DNA of 14,168 nt from positions 1 through 14,168 of the forward strand of contig JBDLJH010000032.1 in assembly GCA_039714395.1 (NCBI GenBank). The letters run 5' to 3'. Source of the DNA: JAPHSX01 sp039714395. GTDB taxonomy: Bacteria > Pseudomonadota > Gammaproteobacteria > Thiohalomonadales > Thiohalomonadaceae. Both the position numbers and the translations under genes were made by a program. Within the stretch, counting starts at the first letter, position 1, and each line of letters opens with the position of its first letter. The notes beneath the pieces are model-generated. The model did no database searches, had not been told where the DNA came from, and saw only the letters and a list, made by a program, of their open reading frames with translations. Below, piece by piece: positions 1 through 7,021 of this stretch.

Positions 1-14
1 CTTGCAATATCCAT
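1..14 (-). CDS. sdhA: Possible start of sdhA (succinate dehydrogenase flavoprotein), cut by window edge
   Basis: An ATG at 14-12 overlaps the sdhD stop codon by one base (TAATG arrangement) and opens a frame encoding M-D-I-A before the window ends. In sdhCDAB operons the flavoprotein gene follows sdhD directly, so this is the expected place for it. Only four codons are visible and no domain can be checked. The call rests on gene order and stop/start overlap, not on protein similarity. A start further downstream, outside the window, is equally possible. Confidence 0.35.
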
Positions 15-358
15 TACACCATTACCATCATCATGATTCGGATCTCCCATATCCCTAGTGCGATCAACCAGCCCCCCAGCAGCGACAGTATTAGCAAGCG
101 CATCGACGGCGACGGCCCAGCATAGTCCAGGATCACATCACGCATCCCGACCCACGCATGCAACAGCAGCGCGAGGAAGAACATGGTGGTGGCGATAGCG
201 AGCACCGGCTGGGTGAAAAGGCCGCGCCAGCGGATATAGTCGATCTCGGGAGTGATGAGTAGAATGATTGCCACGACCACCACGAACAGCCCCATATAGA
301 CCGCACTAAGGCGCTGTACCAGCCAGGCACCCAGACCAGAAATGTGATAATGGCTCAT
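14..358 (-). CDS. sdhD: Succinate dehydrogenase membrane anchor subunit SdhD
   Basis: This is the small membrane anchor of respiratory complex II, which with SdhC holds the SdhAB catalytic head on the inner membrane and helps form the heme b and ubiquinone sites. The protein is 114 residues with three hydrophobic segments (about 20-36, 50-70 and 87-108). The segment H67-A-W-V-G-M followed by D78-Y79 matches the conserved SdhD histidine and the Asp-Tyr pair near the quinone site in E. coli. The open frame continues upstream to 409, but I start at 358: that ATG overlaps the sdhC stop by four bases (ATGA), has a GGGGGG ribosome-binding stretch at 367-372, and gives the usual family length. The four-base overlap suggests translational coupling. 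The C-terminus ends in a methionine-valine-rich tail. Confidence 0.9.
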   Translation of the reverse strand: MSHYHISGLGAWLVQRLSAVYMGLFVVVVAIILLITPEIDYIRWRGLFTQPVLAIATTMFFLALLLHAWVGMRDVILDYAGPSPSMRLLILSLLGGWLIALGIWEIRIMMMVMV

Positions 359-729
359 AGCATCGTCCCCCCGATCACCACTAACAGCGCCGCAATCATC
401 ACCAGCCATGCTGAACGGCGTGCCGCAATCAGCTCACTGCCCCACTCCAGGTCGATGAGCAATACGCGAATCCCGGCAAACAAGTGATGGATAAACATCC
501 ACAGCAGCAACAAACCCAGAATACGTACAGGCCAGCTTTCCATTATGTCTTGAGACTGGGTGAAGCCTTCGGCACTACTTAAAGAGAGTTGCAGCAGGTA
601 GAGCAGAAAGGGAAGTAACAGCAGCAGAAAAACGCCACTAACCCTGTGGAGAATGGAGACGAATCCTGCAATGGGCAGTCGTATCTGCCACAGGCTGAGA
701 AAACGCGGTCGTTTATTATTATGCTTCAA
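355..729 (-). CDS. sdhC: Succinate dehydrogenase cytochrome b556 subunit SdhC
   Basis: SdhC is the larger membrane anchor of complex II, linking succinate oxidation in the TCA cycle to quinone reduction. The 124-residue protein carries the family signature S25-I-L-H-R29-V-S-G, whose Ser and Arg correspond to ubiquinone-binding residues in E. coli, and the segment H81-H82-L-F-A-G-I-R. H82 aligns with the axial heme ligand, and D93 follows. Three membrane segments lie at about 23-48, 66-92 and 107-124. The start codon is TTG (729-727): no in-frame ATG occurs between the upstream stop at 744-742 and Met63, and a GGA motif at 738-740 sits eight bases upstream. It is the first gene of the operon and overlaps sdhD by four bases. 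Confidence 0.93.
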   Translation of the reverse strand: MKHNNKRPRFLSLWQIRLPIAGFVSILHRVSGVFLLLLLPFLLYLLQLSLSSAEGFTQSQDIMESWPVRILGLLLLWMFIHHLFAGIRVLLIDLEWGSELIAARRSAWLVMIAALLVVIGGTML

Positions 730-765
730 TGATTCAGTCCATTATCACCTTATCTATACTTAAAC

Positions 766-794
766 TTACCACGGCTTTCATATTTCGCTATGAT
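766..794 (+). promoter_or_regulatory. Candidate sigma70-type promoter for ygfZ
   Basis: TTACCA at 766-771 (4 of 6 to the -35 consensus) and TATGAT at 789-794 (5 of 6 to the -10) are separated by 17 bases. This predicts a start near 801 and a leader of about 24 bases before the ygfZ ATG. It lies in the 95-base divergent region between sdhC and ygfZ. I could not pick a convincing promoter for the sdh operon on the opposite strand: TATAGA at 753-758 and GATAAT at 741-746 lack good -35 partners. Confidence 0.4.
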
Positions 795-824
795 TAGCCC
801 ACTAATTAACTCTGGAAAATCACC

Positions 825-1886
825 ATGGGCAACGAACAGAGCAACTGGCTAGACTTCCTGCAACAGCAGGGAGCAACTATTCACGAGGGACGCGTAGCCG
901 ATTTTGGCAATGCCAAGACCGAACTGCAGAGCGTCACCAATACCAACATAATAGCCCCTTTAACCCATCTTGCCCTGCTCCGCGCCAGTGGCTCCGATAG
1001 CGCAGAGTTTCTCCAGGGACAGACCAGCAACGATGTACGCCATGTTGATGCCGGTCACCATCAACTGAGCAGCTACTGCACCCCCAAGGGACGAATGCTC
1101 GCGCTTTTTACCCTCTTTATGCGTGATGATGATTACTATCTGCAGCTGCCTCATGAATTACTTGAGGCGGTGCAGAAACGCCTTACCATGTTTGTGATGC
1201 GCTCTGATGTGAAGCTGGATAGTGTCGGTGATGAATTACCTGCCTTCGGCCTCAGTGGCCCGCAAGCCGAGACCCTGATCAACAAGGCGTTAGGTAGTTT
1301 CCCCTCAGATCCAGATCAAAGCCTCACCATTGATGGCGTTACCGTACTTCGCCGCCCAGGCGATACACCACGCTTTATCTGCCTTGCTGCCACCGAGCGC
1401 TTGACGGCCCTGTGGCAGAACTTAGCAACAGAGGCCCAGCCTGTCGGCTCCGCCCCCTGGGATTTGCTCGAAATTCGTGCAGGCATTCCCAATATCAGTA
1501 GCGGTAGCGTTGAGGCCTTTGTACCACAGATGCTCAACCTGCAACTGATTAACGGCGTCAATTTCAAAAAGGGATGTTATCCGGGACAGGAGATCGTAGC
1601 CCGCATGCAGTACCTTGGTAAGTTAAAACGCCGCATGTATCGTGCACAAAGTGACTCTAAAGAGCTTCCCGCCCCGGGTACCGAGCTCTTCTCCCCTGAA
1701 TCCGCAAGTGGACAGGGAGCCGGTAAAGTCGTTCGTGCTGCACCCTCACCTGATGGTGGCAACGAACTACTGGTAGTTGCCGAGATCAGTAGTGCTGAAC
1801 AACAAGTGTTATTTCTGGAAAACGAAAACGGGCCACAACTTAAAATGCTTGAGCTGCCCTATGCATTCGAGCAACGTAGTGAATAG
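825..1886 (+). CDS. ygfZ: YgfZ/GcvT-domain folate-binding protein (Fe-S cluster maintenance, tRNA modification)
   Basis: YgfZ proteins resemble the glycine-cleavage T protein, bind tetrahydrofolate, and in E. coli support certain iron-sulfur enzymes including the tRNA methylthiotransferase MiaB. The diagnostic motif is present as K249-G-C251-Y-P-G-Q-E256. Cys251 corresponds to the essential Cys228 of E. coli YgfZ. The aminomethyltransferase-like N-terminal part includes the segment around residues 50-90 with F-L-Q-G-Q-T-S-N-D. The C-terminal barrel follows the Cys motif. The length of 353 residues is near the family's usual 320-350. GGAA at 814-817 lies about seven bases upstream of the ATG. 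It is transcribed divergently from sdhC, whose complex needs Fe-S clusters in SdhB; that functional link is an inference. Confidence 0.93.
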   Translation: MGNEQSNWLDFLQQQGATIHEGRVADFGNAKTELQSVTNTNIIAPLTHLALLRASGSDSAEFLQGQTSNDVRHVDAGHHQLSSYCTPKGRMLALFTLFMRDDDYYLQLPHELLEAVQKRLTMFVMRSDVKLDSVGDELPAFGLSGPQAETLINKALGSFPSDPDQSLTIDGVTVLRRPGDTPRFICLAATERLTALWQNLATEAQPVGSAPWDLLEIRAGIPNISSGSVEAFVPQMLNLQLINGVNFKKGCYPGQEIVARMQYLGKLKRRMYRAQSDSKELPAPGTELFSPESASGQGAGKVVRAAPSPDGGNELLVVAEISSAEQQVLFLENENGPQLKMLELPYAFEQRSE

Positions 1887-1912
1887 TCGAAGTAACCATC
1901 TTAGAAACAAAT

Positions 1913-1942
1913 AAAAAAGGCCCGCATTAGCAGGCCTTTTTT
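1913..1942. terminator. Bidirectional intrinsic terminator between ygfZ and the rhodanese gene
   Basis: A perfect ten-base inverted repeat, AAAAAAGGCC (1913-1922) and GGCCTTTTTT (1933-1942), flanks a ten-base loop. The loop can add a further GC pair (1924-1925 with 1930-1931). On either strand the G+C stem is followed by a run of T, so it can end transcription of ygfZ from the left and of the prfB-lysS-rhodanese operon from the right. It starts 26 bases after the ygfZ stop and ends 27 bases before the opposing gene's stop. Confidence 0.88.
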
Positions 1943-1969
1943 CTTAATAATGGATGTTCGGTTTATCAA

Positions 1970-2380
1970 TCAGGTACGACCAACAGGACGCTTTTCGCTA
2001 ATCCAGCCTGTGATCCCGCGACGTACATTATAAACCTTTGTGTAGCCCATCTTCTCCACCAAATGACGCGCCAGAGCATCGGTACGATTGCCGGTACGAC
2101 AGATAAGAATAACCGGTTCATCTTTACCTATTCGTTGAGTAAATTCTGGCAGGAACTGTGGTGAAACCTGACCGCGACCATCGATAAAGGTGAGTCGTTT
2201 GCTCCCCTTAATAACACCCGTTGAGCGCCACTCATCGGGGCGACGAATATCATAAAGTGGGACCCCATCAGCGATAAGGCTCTTCAACTCATCGTTATCG
2301 ACATTGGTATAAGGTGTTTGCTCAAGACAACCTGCCAATACAAAAACCAGTAGCGGTAGCAACAAAGAACGGAGAGACAT
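1970..2380 (-). CDS. Rhodanese-domain lipoprotein
   Basis: This is a single rhodanese domain carried by a predicted lipoprotein, so it should act in the periplasm anchored to a membrane. The signal peptide ends in the lipobox L-A-G-C with the lipidated cysteine at residue 18. The domain shows D-I-R-R-P-D-E-W near residue 45 and the six-residue active-site loop C94-R-T-G-N-R. The loop cysteine would carry a persulfide in sulfur transfer; the physiological substrate is unknown. I start at the ATG at 2380, with GAGGA at 2387-2391 six bases upstream. A TTG two codons earlier directly abuts that site and is unlikely. The gene follows lysS by 29 bases and ends at the shared terminator, so it is probably the last gene of the prfB-lysS transcript. 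The product is 136 residues. Confidence 0.88.
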   Translation of the reverse strand: MSLRSLLLPLLVFVLAGCLEQTPYTNVDNDELKSLIADGVPLYDIRRPDEWRSTGVIKGSKRLTFIDGRGQVSPQFLPEFTQRIGKDEPVILICRTGNRTDALARHLVEKMGYTKVYNVRRGITGWISEKRPVGRT

Positions 2381-2409
2381 TTTCAATCCTCAAATATCAA
2401 AAGTAGTAG

Positions 2410-3915
2410 TTAGACTTGCGGGCGCATATGCGGAAATAACAGCACATCGCGGATCGAAGGAGCATCAGTAAACAGCATTACCAGCCGGTCGATACCAATC
2501 CCTTCTCCTGCTGTTGGCGGCAGGCCGTGCTCCAGGGCGACGATGTAATCGGCATCAAAGTGCATCGCCTCCTCATCACCGGCATCCTTCTCCTCGACCT
2601 GTTTGCGGAAGCGCTCAGCCTGATCTTCTGCATCATTAAGCTCGGAGAAGCCGTTAGCCAACTCACGACCACCAACAAAGAACTCGAAACGGTCGGTGAC
2701 AAAATGGTTCTCATCGTTACGACGAGCCAGAGGTGAGACCTCAGTGGGGTAGGCGGTAATAAAGGTCGGATTCATGAGGCGGTGCTCCACCGTCTTCTCA
2801 AAGATCTCGATCTGTACCTTGCCCAGACCGTAGGAGTCCTTCAGCGGAATCTGCAGTCGCTCAGCCACAGCTCGCGCCTGCTCGATATCATCCAGCTGCG
2901 CCTCGGTAATGTCGGAGTTGAAATGAAGGATCGACTCCTTCACCGTCATGCGGGTAAATGGTTTACCGAAGTCATACTCATCGCCCTGATAGTTAACAAT
3001 CGTGCTGCCCAGCACCGTCTCCGCCAGACCTCGCAACATCGCCTCGGTCAGATCCATCAGATCCTTATAATCGGCGTAGGCCTGATAGAACTCGATCATG
3101 GTGAATTCTGGATTGTGACGGGTAGAGAGCCCCTCGTTACGGAAGTTACGGTTGATCTCGAACACCCGCTCAAAACCGCCGACCACCAGACGCTTCAGAT
3201 AGAGCTCTGGTGCAATACGCAGAAACAGCTCCATGTCGAGGGCGTTGTGGAAGGTGGTAAAGGGCTTGGCGGCAGCACCACCGGGGATCGCCTGCATCAT
3301 CGGTGTCTCCACCTCAAGATAGTCGCGGGCCACCATAAACTCACGAATATAGTGAACGATCTGCGAGCGCATTTTAAAAGTATCTCGGGTTACATCGTTA
3401 ACGATGAGATCGAGGTAACGCTGACGATACTTGATTTCCTGGTCCGAGAGTCCGTGGAATTTTTCCGGCAACGGGCGCAGTGACTTGGTCAGCAGGCGAA
3501 TGGTGTCGAGTTTCACCGACAACTCACCTTTATTGGTCTTGAACAGGGTACCTTCGCCACCAAGGATATCGCCGATATCCCAGCTCTTAAACTGATCGTA
3601 AACCTCGTCGGAGACCATGGCCTTCTGTACATAAAGTTGTACCGAGCCTGACATATCCTTGACCTGGGCAAAGCTCGCCTTACCCATAATGCGCTTGCTC
3701 ATCATGCGACCGGCGACCGAGACGCGAACGTTTTCGCCCTCCAGCTCCTCCTTGCTCATCTCACCGTACTTGGCGTGCAGCTCACCGGCCACGACATTGC
3801 GGCGGAAGTCATTGGGGAAGGCGACGCCATTCTCACGAATCGCGGCCAGCTTGGCGCGACGCTCCGCAATCAACTTGTTCTCGTCTTGAGGTTCGACCTG
3901 ATTCTCTTCACTCAT
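2410..3915 (-). CDS. lysS: Lysyl-tRNA synthetase, class II
   Basis: LysS charges tRNA-Lys with lysine in the cytoplasm, using ATP. The 501-residue length matches the bacterial class II enzyme (E. coli LysS has 505). The N-terminal part (to about 150) is the anticodon-binding OB-fold, with the usual entry V-S-V-A-G-R-M-M-S-K-R. The catalytic domain shows motif 2 as F-R259-N-E-G-L-S-T-R-H-N-P-E-F-T and motif 3 as G-E-G-I-G-I-D-R477-L, followed by the typical C-terminal S-I-R-D-V-L-L-F-P. The ATG lies 23 bases after the prfB stop, with only a weak ribosome-binding site, which fits co-translation with prfB. The prfB-lysS pairing is well known in E. coli and relatives. All class II motifs look intact. 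Confidence 0.97.
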   Translation of the reverse strand: MSEENQVEPQDENKLIAERRAKLAAIRENGVAFPNDFRRNVVAGELHAKYGEMSKEELEGENVRVSVAGRMMSKRIMGKASFAQVKDMSGSVQLYVQKAMVSDEVYDQFKSWDIGDILGGEGTLFKTNKGELSVKLDTIRLLTKSLRPLPEKFHGLSDQEIKYRQRYLDLIVNDVTRDTFKMRSQIVHYIREFMVARDYLEVETPMMQAIPGGAAAKPFTTFHNALDMELFLRIAPELYLKRLVVGGFERVFEINRNFRNEGLSTRHNPEFTMIEFYQAYADYKDLMDLTEAMLRGLAETVLGSTIVNYQGDEYDFGKPFTRMTVKESILHFNSDITEAQLDDIEQARAVAERLQIPLKDSYGLGKVQIEIFEKTVEHRLMNPTFITAYPTEVSPLARRNDENHFVTDRFEFFVGGRELANGFSELNDAEDQAERFRKQVEEKDAGDEEAMHFDADYIVALEHGLPPTAGEGIGIDRLVMLFTDAPSIRDVLLFPHMRPQV

Positions 3916-3938
3916 TATCTTTACTCAACCGTTTCTCG

Positions 3939-5037
3939 TTACAGGCCGCTTTTCAGGCTGGCCTCGATAAAATCATCCAAATCGCCGTCCAGTACCGCCT
4001 GGGTATTACTGGTCTCGACTCCTGTGCGCAGGTCCTTAATACGTGACTGATCCAGCACGTAGGACCGAATCTGACTACCCCAGCCAATATCGGACTTGGT
4101 CTCCTCCAACGCCTGCGACTCTGCATTTCGCTTCTGCATCTCATACTCGTAGAGTTTGGCCTTGAGCTGTTTCATCGCCTGATCTTTGTTCTTGTGCTGC
4201 GAGCGGTCATTCTGGCACTGCACCACAATATTGGTGGGATTGTGGGTGATACGCACCGCTGACTCGGTCTTATTTACATGCTGACCACCGGCACCGGAGG
4301 CGCGGTAGACATCGATACGCAGATCTGCCGGATTGATATCGATCTCGATACTATCGTCAATCTCGGGTGAGACAAAGACCGAGGCAAAGGAGGTATGACG
4401 ACGATTACCCGAATCGAAGGGTGATTTACGTACCAGACGATGCACACCAATCTCGGTGCGCAACCAGCCAAAGGCATACTCCCCTTCATACTTGATAGTG
4501 GCAGACTTAATACCCGCCACCTCGCCATCGGAGACCTCCATCAGCTCCGTCTTGAAACCGCGGCGCTCGCCCCAACGCAAGAACATGCGCAACATCATGC
4601 TGGCCCAGTCCTGCGCCTCAGTACCACCAGAACCCGCCTGGATATCAAGATAGGCATTATTGGCATCCATCTCACCGGAGAACATGCGGCGGAACTCCAG
4701 CTCCTGCAGCCGCTTTTCGAACTCATTGAGGTCAGACTCCACCGCACTTACGGTATCCTCGTCATCCTCCTCAGCGGCCATCTCCAGCAGGTCTTTGGCA
4801 TCACCCAGACCAGAGGTCAGATCATCAACGGTAGAGACCACCTTCTCCAGCGCCGAGCGTTCACGCCCCAACTCCTGGGCATACTCGGGCTTGTCCCAAA
4901 TCTTCGGGTCTTCCAGCTCGCGTTCTACCTCAGTCAGTCGTTCGCTCTTGACCTCATAGTCAAAGATACCCCCTAAGAGCATCCACTCGCTCTCGCATAT
5001 CCTTGATTTTGCAAACAATTAGGTTTATTTCCAACAT
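3939..5037 (-). CDS. prfB: Peptide chain release factor 2 (RF2), expressed by programmed +1 frameshift
   Basis: RF2 recognises UGA and UAA stop codons and triggers peptide release. The gene is in two frames. Codons 1-25 run from the ATG at 5037 to CTT at 4965-4963, where an in-frame TGA (4962-4960) stops the zero frame. Skipping base 4962 continues in the second frame from GAC (4961) to the TAA at 3939. The joined protein is 365 residues, the same length as E. coli RF2, and its short first segment (M-L-E-I-N to L-R-G-Y-L) aligns with E. coli throughout. The stop-recognition tripeptide S205-P-F207 and the catalytic G250-G-Q252 sit at the E. coli positions. Residue 246 is alanine. No good ribosome-binding site precedes the start. 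A single-frame reading from 5018 would give a wrong N-terminus. First gene before lysS. Confidence 0.96.
4959..4974 (-). promoter_or_regulatory. Programmed +1 ribosomal frameshift site of prfB
   Basis: On the coding strand the site reads AGGGGG (4974-4969), TAT, CTT, TGA, C. The internal Shine-Dalgarno-like AGGGGG lies three bases before the slippery CTT, and the UGA with a following C is the weak-termination context. This is the same arrangement as the classical E. coli prfB site. When RF2 is scarce the ribosome pauses at UGA, slips by one base and makes more RF2, giving autoregulation. Confidence 0.95.
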
Positions 5038-5075
5038 CGCTTAGTGACCGTCACAGGTTAATCGGCAAGCCGCGT

Positions 5076-5104
5076 ATCATACACCACGCACTGCCACGGG
5101 TGAA
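5076..5104 (-). promoter_or_regulatory. Candidate promoter for prfB-lysS-rhodanese
   Basis: On the minus strand TTCACC (5104-5099, 4 of 6 to -35) and TATGAT (5081-5076, 5 of 6 to -10) are 17 bases apart. This predicts a start near 5069 and a leader of about 32 bases before the prfB ATG at 5037. The leader contains a short palindrome, GTGACCGTCAC, at 5044-5054. The site lies in the 108-base gap after the START-domain gene. Confidence 0.45.
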
Positions 5105-5145
5105 TATAAGGATTGGGGGAGTAAATGATAGGCGAAGGCCTGCAC

Positions 5146-5823
5146 CTATTTCAGGTAGCTCGCCGGCTCCCTGGTAAAGGAGAGATGCGCATCGCTATAG
5201 GGTGGCCGGGTAAGCTCCCTATGCATACCGTAAAGGGTGTTGAGGGGCTGGTCCGTCATAACAGCATTGACTAACCAGTTGGGCAGGTTACCACCGGGGT
5301 CGCTATGCACCTGGTAACGAACCTCCACCCCCCCACCCTTCAGCGGTAACAATCGCCAGCTGGAAGCGATTGCCTCCACCCTGATCAATCCTTGCCGTTG
5401 TGGAATAAATTCAGGCAATGCCTCTGAGGTAATCAGCACAGCCAGAGTGTCCGGGTTTTGTGTAACGCGGGTACGCACCACCGCATCGCGGTCGCTGACC
5501 GGCCAGGGGGCGTTACTGACGGTATAATTAATGCTCTCGGTGTCGCTGATGCGCTCAATGACACGGCTCTGATCGACAGAATCAATCCAGCGGTGGTTAT
5601 TATCAATATCAAGAATCAACGCCACCACGCTCGTGAGACTGGCCTCGAATTTTGTGATTGCAAGAGATTCATCGAGCGGTGAACTCTCGACATCACGGCT
5701 ATAGACCTCGATCCCTTCACGACCGGCCACCCAGTTCCAGGAAGAGTCAGGCTCGGCAGCAGTAGTGAATGGTGCACACTGCAACAGTGCAACGACCAGA
5801 ATCAGTAGGCTCGGCCTTTCCAT
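5146..5823 (-). CDS. Secreted START-domain (lipid-binding-like) protein
   Basis: The 225-residue protein begins with a signal peptide (hydrophobic core about 5-17, likely cleavage after T-A-A at residue 23), so it should be periplasmic. The L-L-Q-C stretch at 13-16 is not a proper lipobox. The mature part resembles START/SRPBCC proteins: an early W-x-W-V-A-G-R-E-G-I-E-V-Y-S-R strand, then W-P-V-S-D-R-D-A-V, and later D-P-G-G-N-L-P-N-W-L-V-N. These stretches are characteristic of bacterial START proteins related to the StAR fold, which enclose a hydrophobic ligand. No ligand can be named. The start overlaps the end of the upstream glycosyltransferase gene by 22 bases, so the two are almost certainly co-transcribed and may act on the same lipid or its precursor (inference). 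Confidence 0.82.
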   Translation of the reverse strand: MERPSLLILVVALLQCAPFTTAAEPDSSWNWVAGREGIEVYSRDVESSPLDESLAITKFEASLTSVVALILDIDNNHRWIDSVDQSRVIERISDTESINYTVSNAPWPVSDRDAVVRTRVTQNPDTLAVLITSEALPEFIPQRQGLIRVEAIASSWRLLPLKGGGVEVRYQVHSDPGGNLPNWLVNAVMTDQPLNTLYGMHRELTRPPYSDAHLSFTREPASYLK

Positions 5824-6956
5824 ACACGTCTTCCCCGTTTTTTCTGTATATATGAATTAATCAGCAGCCCGCCATGTACGGCAAGACCAAAGGGTGTTGC
5901 AAGCAGATACCACAACGGTATACGCAGCTCTTTCAAGGTCAGCAGGAAGGTGGCGACCAGGATAAACAGCGTGGCGAAACTAATGGCTGTTGTCGGTGTA
6001 ACGATCACACCCTCAATTAGCAGTGTTACCGCCGGCAACAGCACTAGCCCAGCTGCGAGAAGCAGTGAGCGCAAAGCCCTGATAAGCAGCGGCAATAGCG
6101 AGGTGACACGCATAATATCGACGCTGTTGCGCGAGAAGCCACCCCACACCTCGGCAAGTGAGCGGTACATACGGGTCTCGATCAGGCGATCGGCGAAGAG
6201 ACAGCGAAATTTAAGACCAAGCTCCTTGGCACGACGGGCGAACGCGAGATCATCTGAAAGCGCATGTCTGATCGCCTCATGTCCGCCGATACGTTGATAA
6301 CCGCTACGCGAGAAGAGCAGAAACTGACCATTGGCAACCGCCTGCGGATCATCGGGGTCATTCACACGCCGGAAATCGATGACCGAGGCGAAACCCAGGA
6401 AGATCGCCGGCAGGCTGATCCGCTCCTGAAACGAGGCGACGATCTGGAATGGGATCAACGAAAGGAGTTCAATTTCATTCGACCCGGCATAGGCAATCGC
6501 CGACTCAATCAATTGCGGCTTCACATAGGTATCTGCATCGATAAATACAATCCATTCACCGTGCGCTGCGTTGGCGCCGTGCCGGCAGCCGTGCGACTTG
6601 CCGCTCCAGCCCTCTGGCAGAGGGGGTGCGTCGAGCAGACGGATATTGGCATGCTCAGCTGAGTATTGATTAACAATCTCGGCAGTACCATCGGTCGAGC
6701 GGTCATTGACAACAATCACCTCGAGGCGCTCTTCTGGGTAATCGAGCTGCGTGATACATTGTAGTGCCTGCCCAATATTGCGTGCCTCATCACGTGCCGG
6801 GATAATGATCGAAACCAGCGGCCGCTCACCCTGTTTACTATTCTCGGTCGGGTCAAGCTGTTGACGATGAAAGTAGGTTGTTGCAATCGGCACAAGAAAG
6901 ATGAGGGTGATCACCGCCCATAGGCCGTTAAGCAGAAATAACAACAGATCGGACAA
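5802..6956 (-). CDS. Membrane-bound family 2 glycosyltransferase (HpnB/CrtQ-like)
   Basis: This is a GT-A fold family 2 glycosyltransferase on the inner membrane. One N-terminal hydrophobic helix (about 4-26) is followed by V-S-I-I-I-P-A-R-D-E-A, the nucleotide-sugar segment V-V-N-D-R-S-T-D-G-T, the metal-binding D140-A-D142, a P-L-P-E-G-W-S-G-K-S-H-G-C stretch, N-G-Q-F-L-L-F-S-R and D-D-L-A-F-A. Three hydrophobic segments close the protein. The P-x-G-W-x-G-K stretch is typical of hopene-associated HpnB and carotenoid CrtQ relatives, but the acceptor cannot be read from sequence. I start at TTG 6956 (384 residues): AGGTGG at 6962-6967 lies five bases upstream. The longest frame would use a TTG at 7007 without a ribosome-binding site, adding 17 residues. 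It overlaps the START-domain gene by 22 bases. Confidence 0.85.
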   Translation of the reverse strand: MSDLLLFLLNGLWAVITLIFLVPIATTYFHRQQLDPTENSKQGERPLVSIIIPARDEARNIGQALQCITQLDYPEERLEVIVVNDRSTDGTAEIVNQYSAEHANIRLLDAPPLPEGWSGKSHGCRHGANAAHGEWIVFIDADTYVKPQLIESAIAYAGSNEIELLSLIPFQIVASFQERISLPAIFLGFASVIDFRRVNDPDDPQAVANGQFLLFSRSGYQRIGGHEAIRHALSDDLAFARRAKELGLKFRCLFADRLIETRMYRSLAEVWGGFSRNSVDIMRVTSLLPLLIRALRSLLLAAGLVLLPAVTLLIEGVIVTPTTAISFATLFILVATFLLTLKELRIPLWYLLATPFGLAVHGGLLINSYIQKKRGRRVWKGRAY

Positions 6957-6978
6957 GGCTTCCACCTGAGTATGAATA

Positions 6979-7007
6979 GTGATAATAAAGATAACAGCAG
7001 ATTTCAA
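6979..7007 (-). promoter_or_regulatory. Candidate promoter for glycosyltransferase-START operon
   Basis: On the minus strand TTGAAA (7007-7002, 5 of 6) and TATCAC (6984-6979, 4 of 6) are 17 bases apart. The predicted start near 6972 leaves about 16 bases before the TTG at 6956 with its AGGTGG site. The -35 element coincides with the alternative upstream TTG codon, which argues against that start. The same 65-base gap must also hold the divergent cyclase promoter, for which I found no clear hexamers. Confidence 0.3.
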
Positions 7008-7021
7008 TCACGGGTAGTGGT

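Noticed and set aside
17..34. Run of CAT/ATG-like triplets as a tandem repeat
   Set aside because: It encodes the methionine-valine-rich SdhD C-terminus and is too short and irregular to be a separate repeat element.
359..409. 17-residue N-terminal extension of sdhD
   Set aside because: It overlaps the end of sdhC in another frame and is hydrophilic and unlike SdhD. The ATG at 358 has a GGGGGG site and the coupled ATGA overlap.
2782..3483. 233-codon open frame on the plus strand
   Set aside because: It lies wholly antisense to lysS, whose motifs are unambiguous, and its translation has no recognisable domain. Long antisense frames are common opposite such genes.
4440..4976. 178-codon open frame on the plus strand
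   Set aside because: Antisense to prfB, with low-complexity leucine/histidine-rich content and no domain; treated as a shadow of the RF2 coding sequence.
3939..5037. prfB as a frameshifted pseudogene
   Set aside because: The internal TGA is in the exact context of the programmed frameshift (AGGGGG-TAT-CTT-TGA-C), and the joined protein is full length with all key motifs.
5044..5054. Palindrome GTGACCGTCAC in the prfB leader as an operator
   Set aside because: Only four or five paired bases with a tiny loop, and it matches no binding site I can name confidently. Noted under the promoter entry only.
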